Under the pieces are notes generated by a model. The model had not been told where the DNA came from and did no database searches. It worked only from the letters and a program-made list of their open reading frames with translations. A DNA stretch of 46,612 nucleotides from CAZKJL01 sp964611095 (lineage in GTDB: Bacteria > Patescibacteriota > Gracilibacteria > Peribacterales > Peribacteraceae): positions 1 to 46,612 of the forward strand of contig CAZSWJ010000010.1 of NCBI GenBank assembly GCA_964611095.1, in the 5' to 3' direction. The first letter of the stretch is position 1, and each line of letters starts with the position of its first letter. The position numbers and the translations under genes were made by a program. This document shows, piece by piece, positions 1 through 8,028 of this stretch.

Positions 1-177
1 CTTGAGTACACCATGGGCGACGGCCGCACCGTGTCCGTGACGTTTGATGCGCAGGGCGGCAAAACGAAAGTCACCGAAGTCTTCGTCGCCGAAACCGAGA
101 ACCCCGTGGAGATGCAGCGCGCAGGCTGGCAATCCATCTTGGACAACTTCAAGAAGTACGCGGAGAGCCAAGCATAA
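1..177 (+). CDS. SRPBCC/AHSA1-like domain protein, C-terminal fragment
   Basis: The reading frame is open from the window edge and ends with TAA at 175-177, giving about 58 residues. The tail has the signature of the Activator-of-Hsp90-ATPase-like SRPBCC fold: a beta strand with VTFDAQGGKTKVTEVF, then a long C-terminal helix containing GWQSILDNFKKY. Family members are small START-like ligand-binding proteins whose ligands are rarely known. The start and N-terminal half lie outside the window, so the length and full domain content cannot be judged. Confidence 0.75.
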   Translation, partial: LEYTMGDGRTVSVTFDAQGGKTKVTEVFVAETENPVEMQRAGWQSILDNFKKYAESQA

Positions 178-231
178 CGATGATTTCGCGATGTTCTTTG
201 GAGCAAGACTCGCTACGATAAAAAAGCAATC

Positions 232-1626
232 ATGCAGTTCGGTGATCCATATTTTTGGCTGTTCTTCGGCGCCGTGTATTCCGTCCATGTACTCGTGCGA
301 CGATCGGTGAACGCGCGGAACCTCGTGTTACTCATCGCAAGCTACCTGCTCTACACGTACTGGAGCGGCTTCTTTGCGCTATTACTCGCCGCATCGTCGC
401 TCATTGCGTACGCCGTGGGACGTGCGCTTCCGGGACTCTCCGAAGCACGGAAAAAACTGCTGCTGACCGGAACTGTGATCTTCTTTTTGCTCGTCCTTGC
501 GGGTTACAAGTACGCCGCGTTCATCGCCGCAACCATCGGCATTCCGCCAAGCGCTCCCCTTTTCGGCAGACTGGAGCACCTGGCGCTCCCGCTCGGCATT
601 TCGTTCTACACATTTCAGATCATTTCCTATCTCACGGACGTACGCCGCGGAAAGGTATTGCCCGAGCGTCACCTTATTCGCTTTCTGCTCTTTATCGCCT
701 TCTTTCCCAAGATCGTCGCAGGTCCGCTGGAAAGAGCTGCGACGTTTCTGCCGCAACTCTCAGAGAAGCGCGTCGACTCGCTTCGTTCCTTCGGCGAAGG
801 AGCGTATCTCATCGTCTGGGGACTGGTGCAGAAGTACTGCATCGCCGATAACGCGGCGACACTCGTGCAGATCCTGCTGTTCCGTCATCGCACGGACTTG
901 TCGTACGCCATGAGCGGACCGCTCGCGGCGGCCGTACAAATCTTCGCCGATTTCTCGGGTTACTCGGATATGGCGCGCGGCATGGCGCGGCTCCTCGGCT
1001 TCGAACTCTCGTGGAACTTCCGCATGCCGTACCTGGCCACGGGACCCGCGGATTTCTGGAAACGTTGGCACATTTCGCTCTCCGAGTGGTTCCGCGACTA
1101 CGTGTACATTCCTCTCGGAGGAAACCGCAAAGGCCTGCTTCGAACCAACATCAATCTCCTGGCGACGATGACGCTCGTGGGCCTTTGGCACGGTGCCGCG
1201 TGGCCGTTCATCTTGTGGGGCGTCTACCAGGGAGCACTACTTGTGACGTACGGCACGCTCGAAAAAACGAACAGCCCGATGCTGCACCGCATCGGAACAT
1301 TCCTGAACCGCACACATCTCTCTCGCCCCATCTTCTTCGTGCTCACGGTCATCGGATGGCTGATGTTCATCAGCCCGAGTCTCAACATTTTCATGGAGCT
1401 GATGGATCTGCGGCGACTCGTAACGTTCGACACCCACATGCCGGAGCTGCTGCTCTTGGCACTGCCGCTTGTGGCCATGCACGCGGTGCAACTGTGGAAT
1501 AACGACCTGCTCGCCGTACCACACGGTTCGTTCCGGTTGCAGGTTGCGTTCTACTGGGTCGCGTTCTACATGCTCATGGTCATGCCGCATCGTGAACTGC
1601 AAAACTTCATCTACGTTCGCTTCTGA
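232..1626 (+). CDS. MBOAT family O-acyltransferase (AlgI/DltB-like)
   Basis: A 464-aa polytopic membrane protein that probably moves an acyl (often acetyl) group across the membrane onto a surface polysaccharide. Hydrophobic segments run from residue about 8 to the C-terminus. The two MBOAT hallmarks are present: FWKRWH with His280, and LWHGAAW with the invariant catalytic His320. Length matches AlgI (about 500 aa) and DltB (about 400 aa). The next gene, an SGNH protein, starts on the last base of the stop codon, a pairing typical of alginate or cell-wall O-acetylation systems. There is no clear Shine-Dalgarno; a TACGAT box lies 12 nt before the ATG. The acyl donor and acceptor are unknown. 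Confidence 0.88.
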   Translation: MQFGDPYFWLFFGAVYSVHVLVRRSVNARNLVLLIASYLLYTYWSGFFALLLAASSLIAYAVGRALPGLSEARKKLLLTGTVIFFLLVLAGYKYAAFIAATIGIPPSAPLFGRLEHLALPLGISFYTFQIISYLTDVRRGKVLPERHLIRFLLFIAFFPKIVAGPLERAATFLPQLSEKRVDSLRSFGEGAYLIVWGLVQKYCIADNAATLVQILLFRHRTDLSYAMSGPLAAAVQIFADFSGYSDMARGMARLLGFELSWNFRMPYLATGPADFWKRWHISLSEWFRDYVYIPLGGNRKGLLRTNINLLATMTLVGLWHGAAWPFILWGVYQGALLVTYGTLEKTNSPMLHRIGTFLNRTHLSRPIFFVLTVIGWLMFISPSLNIFMELMDLRRLVTFDTHMPELLLLALPLVAMHAVQLWNNDLLAVPHGSFRLQVAFYWVAFYMLMVMPHRELQNFIYVRF

Positions 1627-2639
1627 TGAAACGCCTGCTCATCCGCATCGGCATCGTCTTGGTCCTGTGGCTTTGCACCGAGGCAAGCATCCCCGCACTG
1701 TACTCTCTCGTCTCCGCACCGTCGGACCCGAACGTGGGACTGGAAGGAATGCTTGGCGTCATCCATGCGCCGCACGACTACTCGGTGCTGTTCCTGGGAG
1801 ATTCCACGGTGACCCAAGGCGTGATTCCCGCGGAGTTCGATGCGCTTACGGGCGAAGACAGCTACGTCTTCGGGAGCGCGTCCGGGGCGGCGGGGCCGGA
1901 GGACGCCATTCTGCTCGATGAATATCTGGCGACGCACGCCGCGCCCAAGGCGGTGTTCGTGGTGCGCAGCCCCGCGATGTGGCGGAGAGCGGTGGCGCCG
2001 CAAGTCATCCGCGAAGCACCGCGAAACATGCGCTTGGCGCTGTTCCTCTACCGCCAAGGTGCGCTGCCGCTCGGGGACTACGCGGAAATTTCGCTCACGA
2101 CACTGCTTCCGTCCGCACATCACCGTTACCGTTTCTCACGCGTACTCTCGGCAATGATGGACGAGCAGGTCCGCACGACGTTCGAGAAAGATTACGCCGA
2201 CGCGGTGAAAGCTCGTGATATTCGACTCGCGGCAAAAGGCTTCGCACGAATCACCAGTACGCTGACCTCAACCCGTGAGCAAAGTCTGCAAGCACTGCGC
2301 ACGCTCATGCCTGCGGGAGAAGAGGCCGTCCGTCCGGAAAATATCGCTCTCCTCACGTACATGTGCGAGCGAGCACGCGAATACGGAACACATCTGTATG
2401 TCACGCTCGCGCCGTACTCGGGCATCCTCACCGAAGACGCATCCGTGAAAGCCGCTCTCGATGACATCGCATCCAAACTCGAAGCGGCAACGGCCGACGA
2501 TCCTTCATGCACGTACCTCCCTGCGGTGCCGCCCTACCCGGACTCAGCGATGAGCGATGAAACTCATGCGAATGCGACGGGAGCCCTGATGTTTACGAAC
2601 CGGCTGGCGCAAGTATTCGGTAGCGGAGCACGACGATAA
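1626..2639 (+). CDS. SGNH-like membrane-anchored protein, partner of the MBOAT acyltransferase
   Basis: 337 aa. The N-terminus is a signal-anchor (hydrophobic residues about 4-18). A GDS motif with the nucleophile candidate Ser60 follows in YSVLFLGDSTV, and a DETH motif with Asp311 and His314 lies near the C-terminus. Together these form the SGNH/GDSL catalytic set, as in AlgX/AlgJ-type acetyltransferases and esterases. It overlaps the MBOAT stop by one base (TGATG), so the two are translationally coupled. Inferred role: extracytoplasmic transfer or removal of acyl groups delivered by the MBOAT protein. The substrate is unknown. Confidence 0.75.
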   Translation: MKRLLIRIGIVLVLWLCTEASIPALYSLVSAPSDPNVGLEGMLGVIHAPHDYSVLFLGDSTVTQGVIPAEFDALTGEDSYVFGSASGAAGPEDAILLDEYLATHAAPKAVFVVRSPAMWRRAVAPQVIREAPRNMRLALFLYRQGALPLGDYAEISLTTLLPSAHHRYRFSRVLSAMMDEQVRTTFEKDYADAVKARDIRLAAKGFARITSTLTSTREQSLQALRTLMPAGEEAVRPENIALLTYMCERAREYGTHLYVTLAPYSGILTEDASVKAALDDIASKLEAATADDPSCTYLPAVPPYPDSAMSDETHANATGALMFTNRLAQVFGSGARR

Positions 2640-2668
2640 GCTTTTACGTCAAAAGCGCCTAAAAGGAG

Positions 2669-2691
2669 CTATGGGGCCATATTGGCCATAG
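2669..2691. promoter_or_regulatory. Imperfect inverted repeat upstream of the 168-aa gene
   Basis: CTATGGGGCCA, loop TAT, TGGCCATAG: nine pairs with a 2-nt bulge, ending 19 bp before an extended -10 box. No T tract follows, so an operator is at least as likely as a terminator for the preceding operon. Confidence 0.35.
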
Positions 2692-2709
2692 CCCAAACGA
2701 GACAAATTA

Positions 2710-2718
2710 TGGTATAAT
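2710..2718 (+). promoter_or_regulatory. Extended -10 promoter, leaderless type
   Basis: TGGTATAAT is a perfect extended -10 (TGn plus TATAAT). It ends 6 nt before the ATG at 2725, so transcription is predicted to start at or next to the start codon. No good -35 is visible. Confidence 0.7.
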
Positions 2719-2724
2719 AACCAT

Positions 2725-3231
2725 ATGCCCAACTCCAATCTCACAAGCGAAGGAACTCCGGAACGATCTGAGGTGACTACTGAAACTCCGATGGCACAAG
2801 CCAGTACCGACTCCGTGCCCGCTGCGCTTCAGGCAGTTTTCGATCTGAATACGATTCCTGACGTCACGAACAGGCACATCGTGGAACAGGCATTGCTGTA
2901 CATCCAAAACCCAACCGAGTTGTCTGAGCTTTCCAGGCATCGATCGGATGTCAGTACGGTTTGCACAGATTATGAAATGGGCGGAGAGGACGTTCCTTCG
3001 GCGATCGACAACCTGCACCGCGACCTTATCGAGGCGGAGTGCCGCATGCACATGCAAACGGCAGAATCCCTATTCTCCCAAGAGGTACCAAGCTCGAGCT
3101 TGGCGGCTGCCGAAATACACGTTCTTCGTGCGCTCGATAACGCCAGGGTCCTTGCCAAGGGATACGGACGCCCTGCGCTGCTTCCGGAAGTGGAAGCACT
3201 GCAGCAGAGACTCGCGGCACTGAAGCAGTAA
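2725..3231 (+). CDS. Hypothetical protein, 168 aa
   Basis: I do not recognise a family. The first 30 residues are rich in Ser, Thr, Glu and Pro and are probably disordered. The rest looks mostly helical, with no membrane segment and no signal peptide. The C-terminus (residues about 125-168) reads as an amphipathic helix pair rich in Ala and Leu. It has a strong promoter of its own and stands alone between the acyltransferase pair and the HAD gene. The ATG choice is supported by the -10 exactly 6 nt upstream. Confidence 0.7.
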   Translation: MPNSNLTSEGTPERSEVTTETPMAQASTDSVPAALQAVFDLNTIPDVTNRHIVEQALLYIQNPTELSELSRHRSDVSTVCTDYEMGGEDVPSAIDNLHRDLIEAECRMHMQTAESLFSQEVPSSSLAAAEIHVLRALDNARVLAKGYGRPALLPEVEALQQRLAALKQ

Positions 3232-3274
3232 TCCGAAAAGAAGACCGTTCGATTGCATTTTCGATGTCTTCGCA

Positions 3275-3280
3275 TATCGT
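3275..3280 (+). promoter_or_regulatory. -10 box (TATCGT), leaderless type, for the HAD gene
   Basis: TANNNT hexamer ending 6 nt before the ATG at 3287, the spacing shared by many genes in this window. Confidence 0.5.
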
Positions 3281-3286
3281 AAAGCC

Positions 3287-3952
3287 ATGACGTCTCCGCT
3301 CAAGGCCATCATTTGGGATATGGACGGAACGATTTTCGATACCGAGCGTGTCGTCATCGACGCGTGGGTGGAGATTTGCGAGAAGCACGGCTACAAAAAT
3401 TCGAGAGAAGTGCTGCTCCAATGCATCGGCAGAAACATGCGCGAGTCGAACGACATTCTACGAAAGAATTTCGGTCCGAATTTCGATATCGAAGGACTTC
3501 GTGCCGAGAAAAACGACCTCGTACACGCGGTGTATGAAAAAGACGGCATCCCGCTCAAAGAAGGAATAACCGATGCCTTGGCCTGGATTGAGGCCAAAGG
3601 AATTCTGAATGCACTCGCAAGTTCGTCGGACTACTCCAAAATTCTGTCGCATCTCACGTCCACGGACTTGCAGGCATATTTTTCGGTGATCATCGGCGGA
3701 GACCAGATCACGAATGGAAAACCGCACCCTGAAATTTTCCTGAAGGCCGCGGAAAAACTGAATGTGAAACCCGAGCAATGCATCGTCTTCGAAGATTCGA
3801 GGAACGGCGTGCTCTCGGCATCCGCCGCAGGCATGCGCGTGGTGATGATTCCCGACTTGGTCCCGATGACCGATGACCTGGCACCGAAAGTGCATCATCC
3901 CCTGTCGTCGGGGACGGAAATCATCGAACTGCTAAAGAGCATCATGGCTTGA
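3287..3952 (+). CDS. HAD-superfamily hydrolase (beta-phosphoglucomutase-like)
   Basis: 221 aa, cytoplasmic. Motif I is WDMDGT with nucleophile Asp11 and acid/base Asp13. Motif II is the serine run ALASSSDYS. Motif III Lys is in NGKPHP and motif IV is FEDSRNG. The alpha-helical cap between motifs I and II places it in HAD subfamily IA, which includes phosphoglycolate phosphatases, beta-phosphoglucomutases and sugar-phosphate phosphatases. The GKPHPEIFLKAAEKL stretch resembles the beta-PGM/GS1-like group, but the substrate cannot be read from sequence. A -10 box sits 6 nt before the ATG. The dikinase gene downstream has its own promoter. Confidence 0.88.
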   Translation: MTSPLKAIIWDMDGTIFDTERVVIDAWVEICEKHGYKNSREVLLQCIGRNMRESNDILRKNFGPNFDIEGLRAEKNDLVHAVYEKDGIPLKEGITDALAWIEAKGILNALASSSDYSKILSHLTSTDLQAYFSVIIGGDQITNGKPHPEIFLKAAEKLNVKPEQCIVFEDSRNGVLSASAAGMRVVMIPDLVPMTDDLAPKVHHPLSSGTEIIELLKSIMA

Positions 3953-3988
3953 GCACAGGAGCCGCTAGTGGTCACTGCGCTCCTTCGA

Positions 3989-3994
3989 TAGACT
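3989..3994 (+). promoter_or_regulatory. -10 box (TAGACT), leaderless type, for the dikinase gene
   Basis: Ends 6 nt before ATG 4001. This favours 4001 over the in-frame GTG at 3995. Confidence 0.5.
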
Positions 3995-4000
3995 GTGAGT

Positions 4001-6445
4001 ATGAATTCCGTCAAAAACTTGTCGGAACTGAGGAAGGGCGACACGGGCCTCGCCGGAGGCAAGGGCGCCTCCCTGGGGGAATTGATCAACGCCGGCATTT
4101 CCGTGCCGCCCGGGTTCGTGGTGGTATCTTCGGCGTTCGACGAATTTTTGTCGCTCGCGGGTTTGGACGTGGAAATCGAAGCGGTGCTGAACACCGTCGA
4201 CCATCGCGAAATGCACACGGTTGAGAATGCATCGGAGAAAATTCATGCGCTGATACTCCGAACCGCGATGCCCGCAGGACTGAAGAAAGAAATACTCGAT
4301 GCTTTCAAGAAGCTCGGCGCGACGTTCGTGGCCGTGCGCTCCAGCGCCACCGCCGAAGACGGAGAGACTGCCGCATGGGCCGGGCAACTCGAGACGTATT
4401 TGAATACGACGGAAAAGAATCTGATCGAAAATATCCTCAAATGCTGGGCATCGCTCTTTTCGCCTCGTGCGATTTTCTACAGGTTTCAGAAAGGCATGAA
4501 AAAAGACAAAGTCTCCGTCGCCGTGGTGGTGCAAGAGATGGTCGAGAGCGAAAAATCGGGCATCGCGTTCTCAGTCCACCCCGTGACGCAGGACAGAAAC
4601 CAAATGATCATTGAAGCGGGTCTGGGACTCGGTGAAGCCATCGTCTCGGGCACCATCACACCCGACAGTTACGTCGTGCGGAAGAACGATCTGACAATTA
4701 TTGAACGCCAAACGTACGTGCAAAAGAAAGGACTCTTCCGTAAAAAGAACGGAGGCAACGAGTGGAGGAACATCGGTGAAAAAGAAGGCTCGTCCCCCGC
4801 TCTCTCGGACAAAGAAACCTGTGAACTTGCCGCACTGATCGTACGAATCGAAAAGCACTACGGATTTCCCGTCGATGTGGAGTGGGCACAAGCGAAAGGC
4901 AGCTGGTTTTTCACCCAGAGCAGGCCGATCACGACGTTGTCATCCGATCTTCCGAAGAAAGAGGCTGATGCCGCACTCAACTACGAGTTCTCCTGGGGCG
5001 AACGGCACTCCGTGATGACGGCGGAGATGTGGGCGTCGTCGTATCTGAAGTACCGCAAGCTCCTCGCCAACGAGAACCGCCACGTCTTCATGCACGTGAA
5101 AGGCGGGTTCGTTCACACGTATACCGCCGCAGAAGAGCTTTCTGCGGCATTGGAGGCCGGAACAACGATGCTGCGACCGACCTTCTTGAAGGAATACCTG
5201 AAGGATTCCAAAGGCATCCGCGTCGCGTTCCGAAAACTCTATGACCGCGTCCAAAAAATCGATCTGAAGCGGGCATCGAACGAAAAACTTGCGGAGATTC
5301 TCCGTGAATACGTCGATGCGTTCGAGTATGTGTACGCACTCTTCAAAATCACGCAGCCGGAGTACACCACCGCGGCCGCGGATGCGCTCCGCGCCAAAGT
5401 GAGCGCGCTCGTGAGCGAAAAAGACGTCGACAACGCTCTGAATGTTCTCTGTTCCGACGTGGAACACGACCCGATGAAGCTGGATGAACTCGCGGCCATT
5501 CGTCTTTCACTCAAACCGAAGATCACGGAGAAGGACATGCGCGAATTCATTGAGGAATTCCCATGGTATTTCTTCAACACGTACGACCGAACGCTCGCCG
5601 CCGACTTTCTCCGAAGCAAATTCGATGACCTCCGGTCGATTCCCGCAGCGGAACGAAAGAAAACGCTTGAAGATGCCAAGAAAGCCATCGCCAAGCACCG
5701 CAAAGAGCATGCCGCGTGGATTGTAAAAACCAAAAAAGACCCCGACATCGCCTATCTTTCCACGTTACTTGGGACGCTCGGGAGCGACCGACTGGAACTC
5801 AAGAAGTGGTGGACCGGCAGCGAGTACTTATTCCTCGATTTCTTCGATGAAATCGCACGGCGAATCGGGCTCGGGACGGAAGAGATGCTCATGACTCATC
5901 GACTCACGGATATGTTCGACGCTTTGGATGGTAAAAAACTTCCGTCGTCACTGCGCGCCTCGCGAAAAAAGTCATACGCCGTGTTTTTGAACGAAGATGC
6001 CGTGGAATTCCTGGAACATGCGAAGGCGGATGACGCATTCGCGACGCTCGTGCATCCGTCGCAGTCCAAATCCGTCGCCTCGGGTAAGAATACGATCACG
6101 GGAACCGTGGCCAACCCCGGCATTGCCCGGGGAACGGCGCGCATCATCCGCGTGGAAGACTTAAAGACGCTCCTCAAAGACATGAAGAGGTTCAAGAAAG
6201 ACGAAATCATCGTGACGACGATGACGCAGCCGACGGTCGTGGGCTTGGCCAGGATCGCCGCAGCCATCGTGACCGATGAAGGCGGCATTACCTCTCACGC
6301 CGCCATCTTGGCCCGTGAATATGGCATTCCCTGCATCGTGGGAGCCAAGATCGCGACTCGTATCATCAAGGATGGAGACGAAATCGAGGTGAACGCGACT
6401 GCGGGAACGGTACGGATTCTGCAATCTCCGAAGAAGACGGACTAA
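4001..6445 (+). CDS. PEP-synthase-like dikinase with rifampin-phosphotransferase architecture
   Basis: 814 aa. Residues 1 to about 315 are a PPDK_N/ATP-grasp domain (GGKGASLGEL at the start; VRSSATAEDGETAAWAGQ; QSRPIT at its end). Residues about 316-690 are an unrecognised helical middle region. Residues about 700-814 are the swivelling phosphohistidine domain, with TDEGGITSHAAI carrying the catalytic His766. The PEP/pyruvate-binding TIM barrel that follows the His domain in PpsA and PpdK is absent. ATP-grasp, middle domain, His domain is the order known for rifampin phosphotransferase (Rph), which transfers the beta phosphate of ATP to the drug. True substrate unknown: an orphan dikinase is as likely as a resistance enzyme. 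Start chosen from the -10 spacing. Confidence 0.8.
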   Translation: MNSVKNLSELRKGDTGLAGGKGASLGELINAGISVPPGFVVVSSAFDEFLSLAGLDVEIEAVLNTVDHREMHTVENASEKIHALILRTAMPAGLKKEILDAFKKLGATFVAVRSSATAEDGETAAWAGQLETYLNTTEKNLIENILKCWASLFSPRAIFYRFQKGMKKDKVSVAVVVQEMVESEKSGIAFSVHPVTQDRNQMIIEAGLGLGEAIVSGTITPDSYVVRKNDLTIIERQTYVQKKGLFRKKNGGNEWRNIGEKEGSSPALSDKETCELAALIVRIEKHYGFPVDVEWAQAKGSWFFTQSRPITTLSSDLPKKEADAALNYEFSWGERHSVMTAEMWASSYLKYRKLLANENRHVFMHVKGGFVHTYTAAEELSAALEAGTTMLRPTFLKEYLKDSKGIRVAFRKLYDRVQKIDLKRASNEKLAEILREYVDAFEYVYALFKITQPEYTTAAADALRAKVSALVSEKDVDNALNVLCSDVEHDPMKLDELAAIRLSLKPKITEKDMREFIEEFPWYFFNTYDRTLAADFLRSKFDDLRSIPAAERKKTLEDAKKAIAKHRKEHAAWIVKTKKDPDIAYLSTLLGTLGSDRLELKKWWTGSEYLFLDFFDEIARRIGLGTEEMLMTHRLTDMFDALDGKKLPSSLRASRKKSYAVFLNEDAVEFLEHAKADDAFATLVHPSQSKSVASGKNTITGTVANPGIARGTARIIRVEDLKTLLKDMKRFKKDEIIVTTMTQPTVVGLARIAAAIVTDEGGITSHAAILAREYGIPCIVGAKIATRIIKDGDEIEVNATAGTVRILQSPKKTD

Positions 6446-6534
6446 AACAGAGCCTTGAGAACGAGATAGACGAACGCCCAACCGCCGCCGAAGATCACGG
6501 CGATGACGAGAGCTTTGAAGAGGGTGCTGCCCAT
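6442..6534 (-). CDS. Putative 30-aa single-span membrane peptide
   Basis: A small open frame (starts MGSTLFKALV, ends LVLKALF) with one hydrophobic helix containing a GGG kink. Its stop CTA/TAG shares bases with the TAA of the dikinase gene, a tail-to-tail arrangement repeated at other real gene pairs in this window. It recalls the 49-aa membrane protein at 45367-45516. There is no family match I can name and no Shine-Dalgarno; coding status is uncertain because of the small size. Confidence 0.4.
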   Translation of the reverse strand: MGSTLFKALVIAVIFGGGWAFVYLVLKALF

Positions 6535-6765
6535 ATGAAGAGGGGGAAGAAATGGAGAAACCTGTACTCAAGACGAACGGCGACGCCGAAACTTACGATC
6601 GAACGCATCGATTTTCACTCACCCTGAAGCCCTCGCGACGTTCGGTCGCGGCAAACGGTTGATCTGAGGCTTGCTCGGTGAATAGGATGGAGCTCTCTGC
6701 TCCTCCCGTCTTCGGAGTTCGGGCGCGACACATCAACAAGCACGGTCACTGCCGCGCACGACACC
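6535..6765. other. Gene-free spacer with small hairpins
   Basis: The spacer before the Tat-signal gene holds one clear hairpin, CGCGAC gttcg GTCGCG (6634-6650), and a weaker GGAGC tctct GCTCC near 6700. Neither is followed by a T tract. No TANNNT box sits at the usual distance from the ATG at 6766. I see no further gene. Confidence 0.4.
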
Positions 6766-8025
6766 ATGAGCCGCCGCAGTTTCTTGGGAGGAGGCATCGC
6801 TTTGGCGACGGCCCTGAGTTTGCGGAGCGTCGTGAGCGCCGATGAAGCCGTACCCGCGACGGCGGAAGCTCCCGAGACCATCCGGCAAAAGCGCGAGCGC
6901 ATCAGCCTGGAGCTGGAAATCGTGTGGAGCGAGCAACTCGCCGAGATTTCCAAGCGCCGCACGGCTCTTTCGGAGCGATGCGACGGTGTCGTGGCAGCGC
7001 TCAAGGAGAAAAAGATGGATACATCCATTCCCACGTTCAACGGAGAGTGGTCTGTGATCGTGAACAGATTCAAAATCGTGAATAACGCTGCTCTGACGCA
7101 GCTCGACGGATATCACGAGATGCAGAATGATCAGGAAAAAACTCTCGAGCGGTGGGAGCGCTGGGACAAATTGCTCGTCACGCCGACCGCGGAAGACCCG
7201 GAATTCCCCGCGAGATACGCAAGCGTCATCGCACGACGAAAAAAACTGGCGGACGATCATGCCGTCGCACTTCTCACCGACGAGAACGGGAAGTTTTTGC
7301 ACAACTATCTCAGGGAAAAGAAGGAGAATCCGAAATTGACGCACGCGGCATACATCAAACGTCTGGCAACGGTGCTGGAGACCCCCGAAAACCTGGCGAT
7401 GTACCTGCGGTACTACGTGCGATACGCCTACGACTCCCCCACGCGCGACTGGAAAGCCGAGGGTACGGCTGCGAGTCACGGCGAGTACTGGCAATCGGCT
7501 CCGGAAACTCTGGAACGGATGGATAACGGCTGGCTGCTCGGCGACTGCGAGGATCAGGCGGCGCTTGCCCAAGCGATTCTCAAGGAAATGGGCATCGAAG
7601 CGATGCTTGTCTTGATGCCGTACCATGCCACGTGTTCGTGGATCGAGAAAAATATGAACGGACGGTACGACGGATACGACATCGGCAATTACGGACTGGA
7701 AAAAAACGGCGTGGGCTACGGCGTACAAGACGGCATCATCCTCGGTACGCGATATTTGCCGACCACACGCAAAGAATTTGCCCACGGTTTCGCCACGCCC
7801 TCCGAAGCATTCACCTCGGTGATGCAAAAATTCCCGCGCTCACCGACACTCGGAGTTCCGGCAGAGTGGATCGGCAGACCCGGCTTCAGCTTGGCTCACG
7901 TCGTGGACGGAAAAAACGCGCGGGGCGTATACCAACGGACGAACAGCACGTCGTACCTGGCCCGTACGGATCTGCTCAAGCATGTACAAACGAAAGGCAC
8001 GGCCGTCGTGAACGCGAGCCGCTGA
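6766..8025 (+). CDS. Tat-signal protein with a transglutaminase-like cysteine site
   Basis: 419 aa. The N-terminus MSRRSFLGGG with a following hydrophobic stretch (about 9-24, then SADEA) fits a twin-arginine signal, so export in folded form is likely. Residues about 35-190 are charged and helical. The region WLLGDCEDQAAL contains Cys261 in the GDCED context seen in transglutaminase-like cysteine proteins. His287 (MPYHATCSW) and Asp302 or Asp305 follow as possible triad members. Inferred activity: peptidase or cross-linking at the cell surface; the target is unknown. Its stop lies 3 nt from that of the opposing glycosyltransferase gene. Confidence 0.68.
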   Translation: MSRRSFLGGGIALATALSLRSVVSADEAVPATAEAPETIRQKRERISLELEIVWSEQLAEISKRRTALSERCDGVVAALKEKKMDTSIPTFNGEWSVIVNRFKIVNNAALTQLDGYHEMQNDQEKTLERWERWDKLLVTPTAEDPEFPARYASVIARRKKLADDHAVALLTDENGKFLHNYLREKKENPKLTHAAYIKRLATVLETPENLAMYLRYYVRYAYDSPTRDWKAEGTAASHGEYWQSAPETLERMDNGWLLGDCEDQAALAQAILKEMGIEAMLVLMPYHATCSWIEKNMNGRYDGYDIGNYGLEKNGVGYGVQDGIILGTRYLPTTRKEFAHGFATPSEAFTSVMQKFPRSPTLGVPAEWIGRPGFSLAHVVDGKNARGVYQRTNSTSYLARTDLLKHVQTKGTAVVNASR

Positions 8026-8028
8026 GAT

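Noticed and set aside
2669..2691. Riboswitch upstream of the 168-aa gene
   Set aside because: The dyad lies upstream of the predicted transcription start, so it would not be in the message; an operator is more plausible.
6733..7827. Long minus-strand open frame opposite the Tat-signal gene
   Set aside because: Shadow frame caused by GC-rich codon bias; the plus-strand protein has a Tat signal and a recognisable active-site region.
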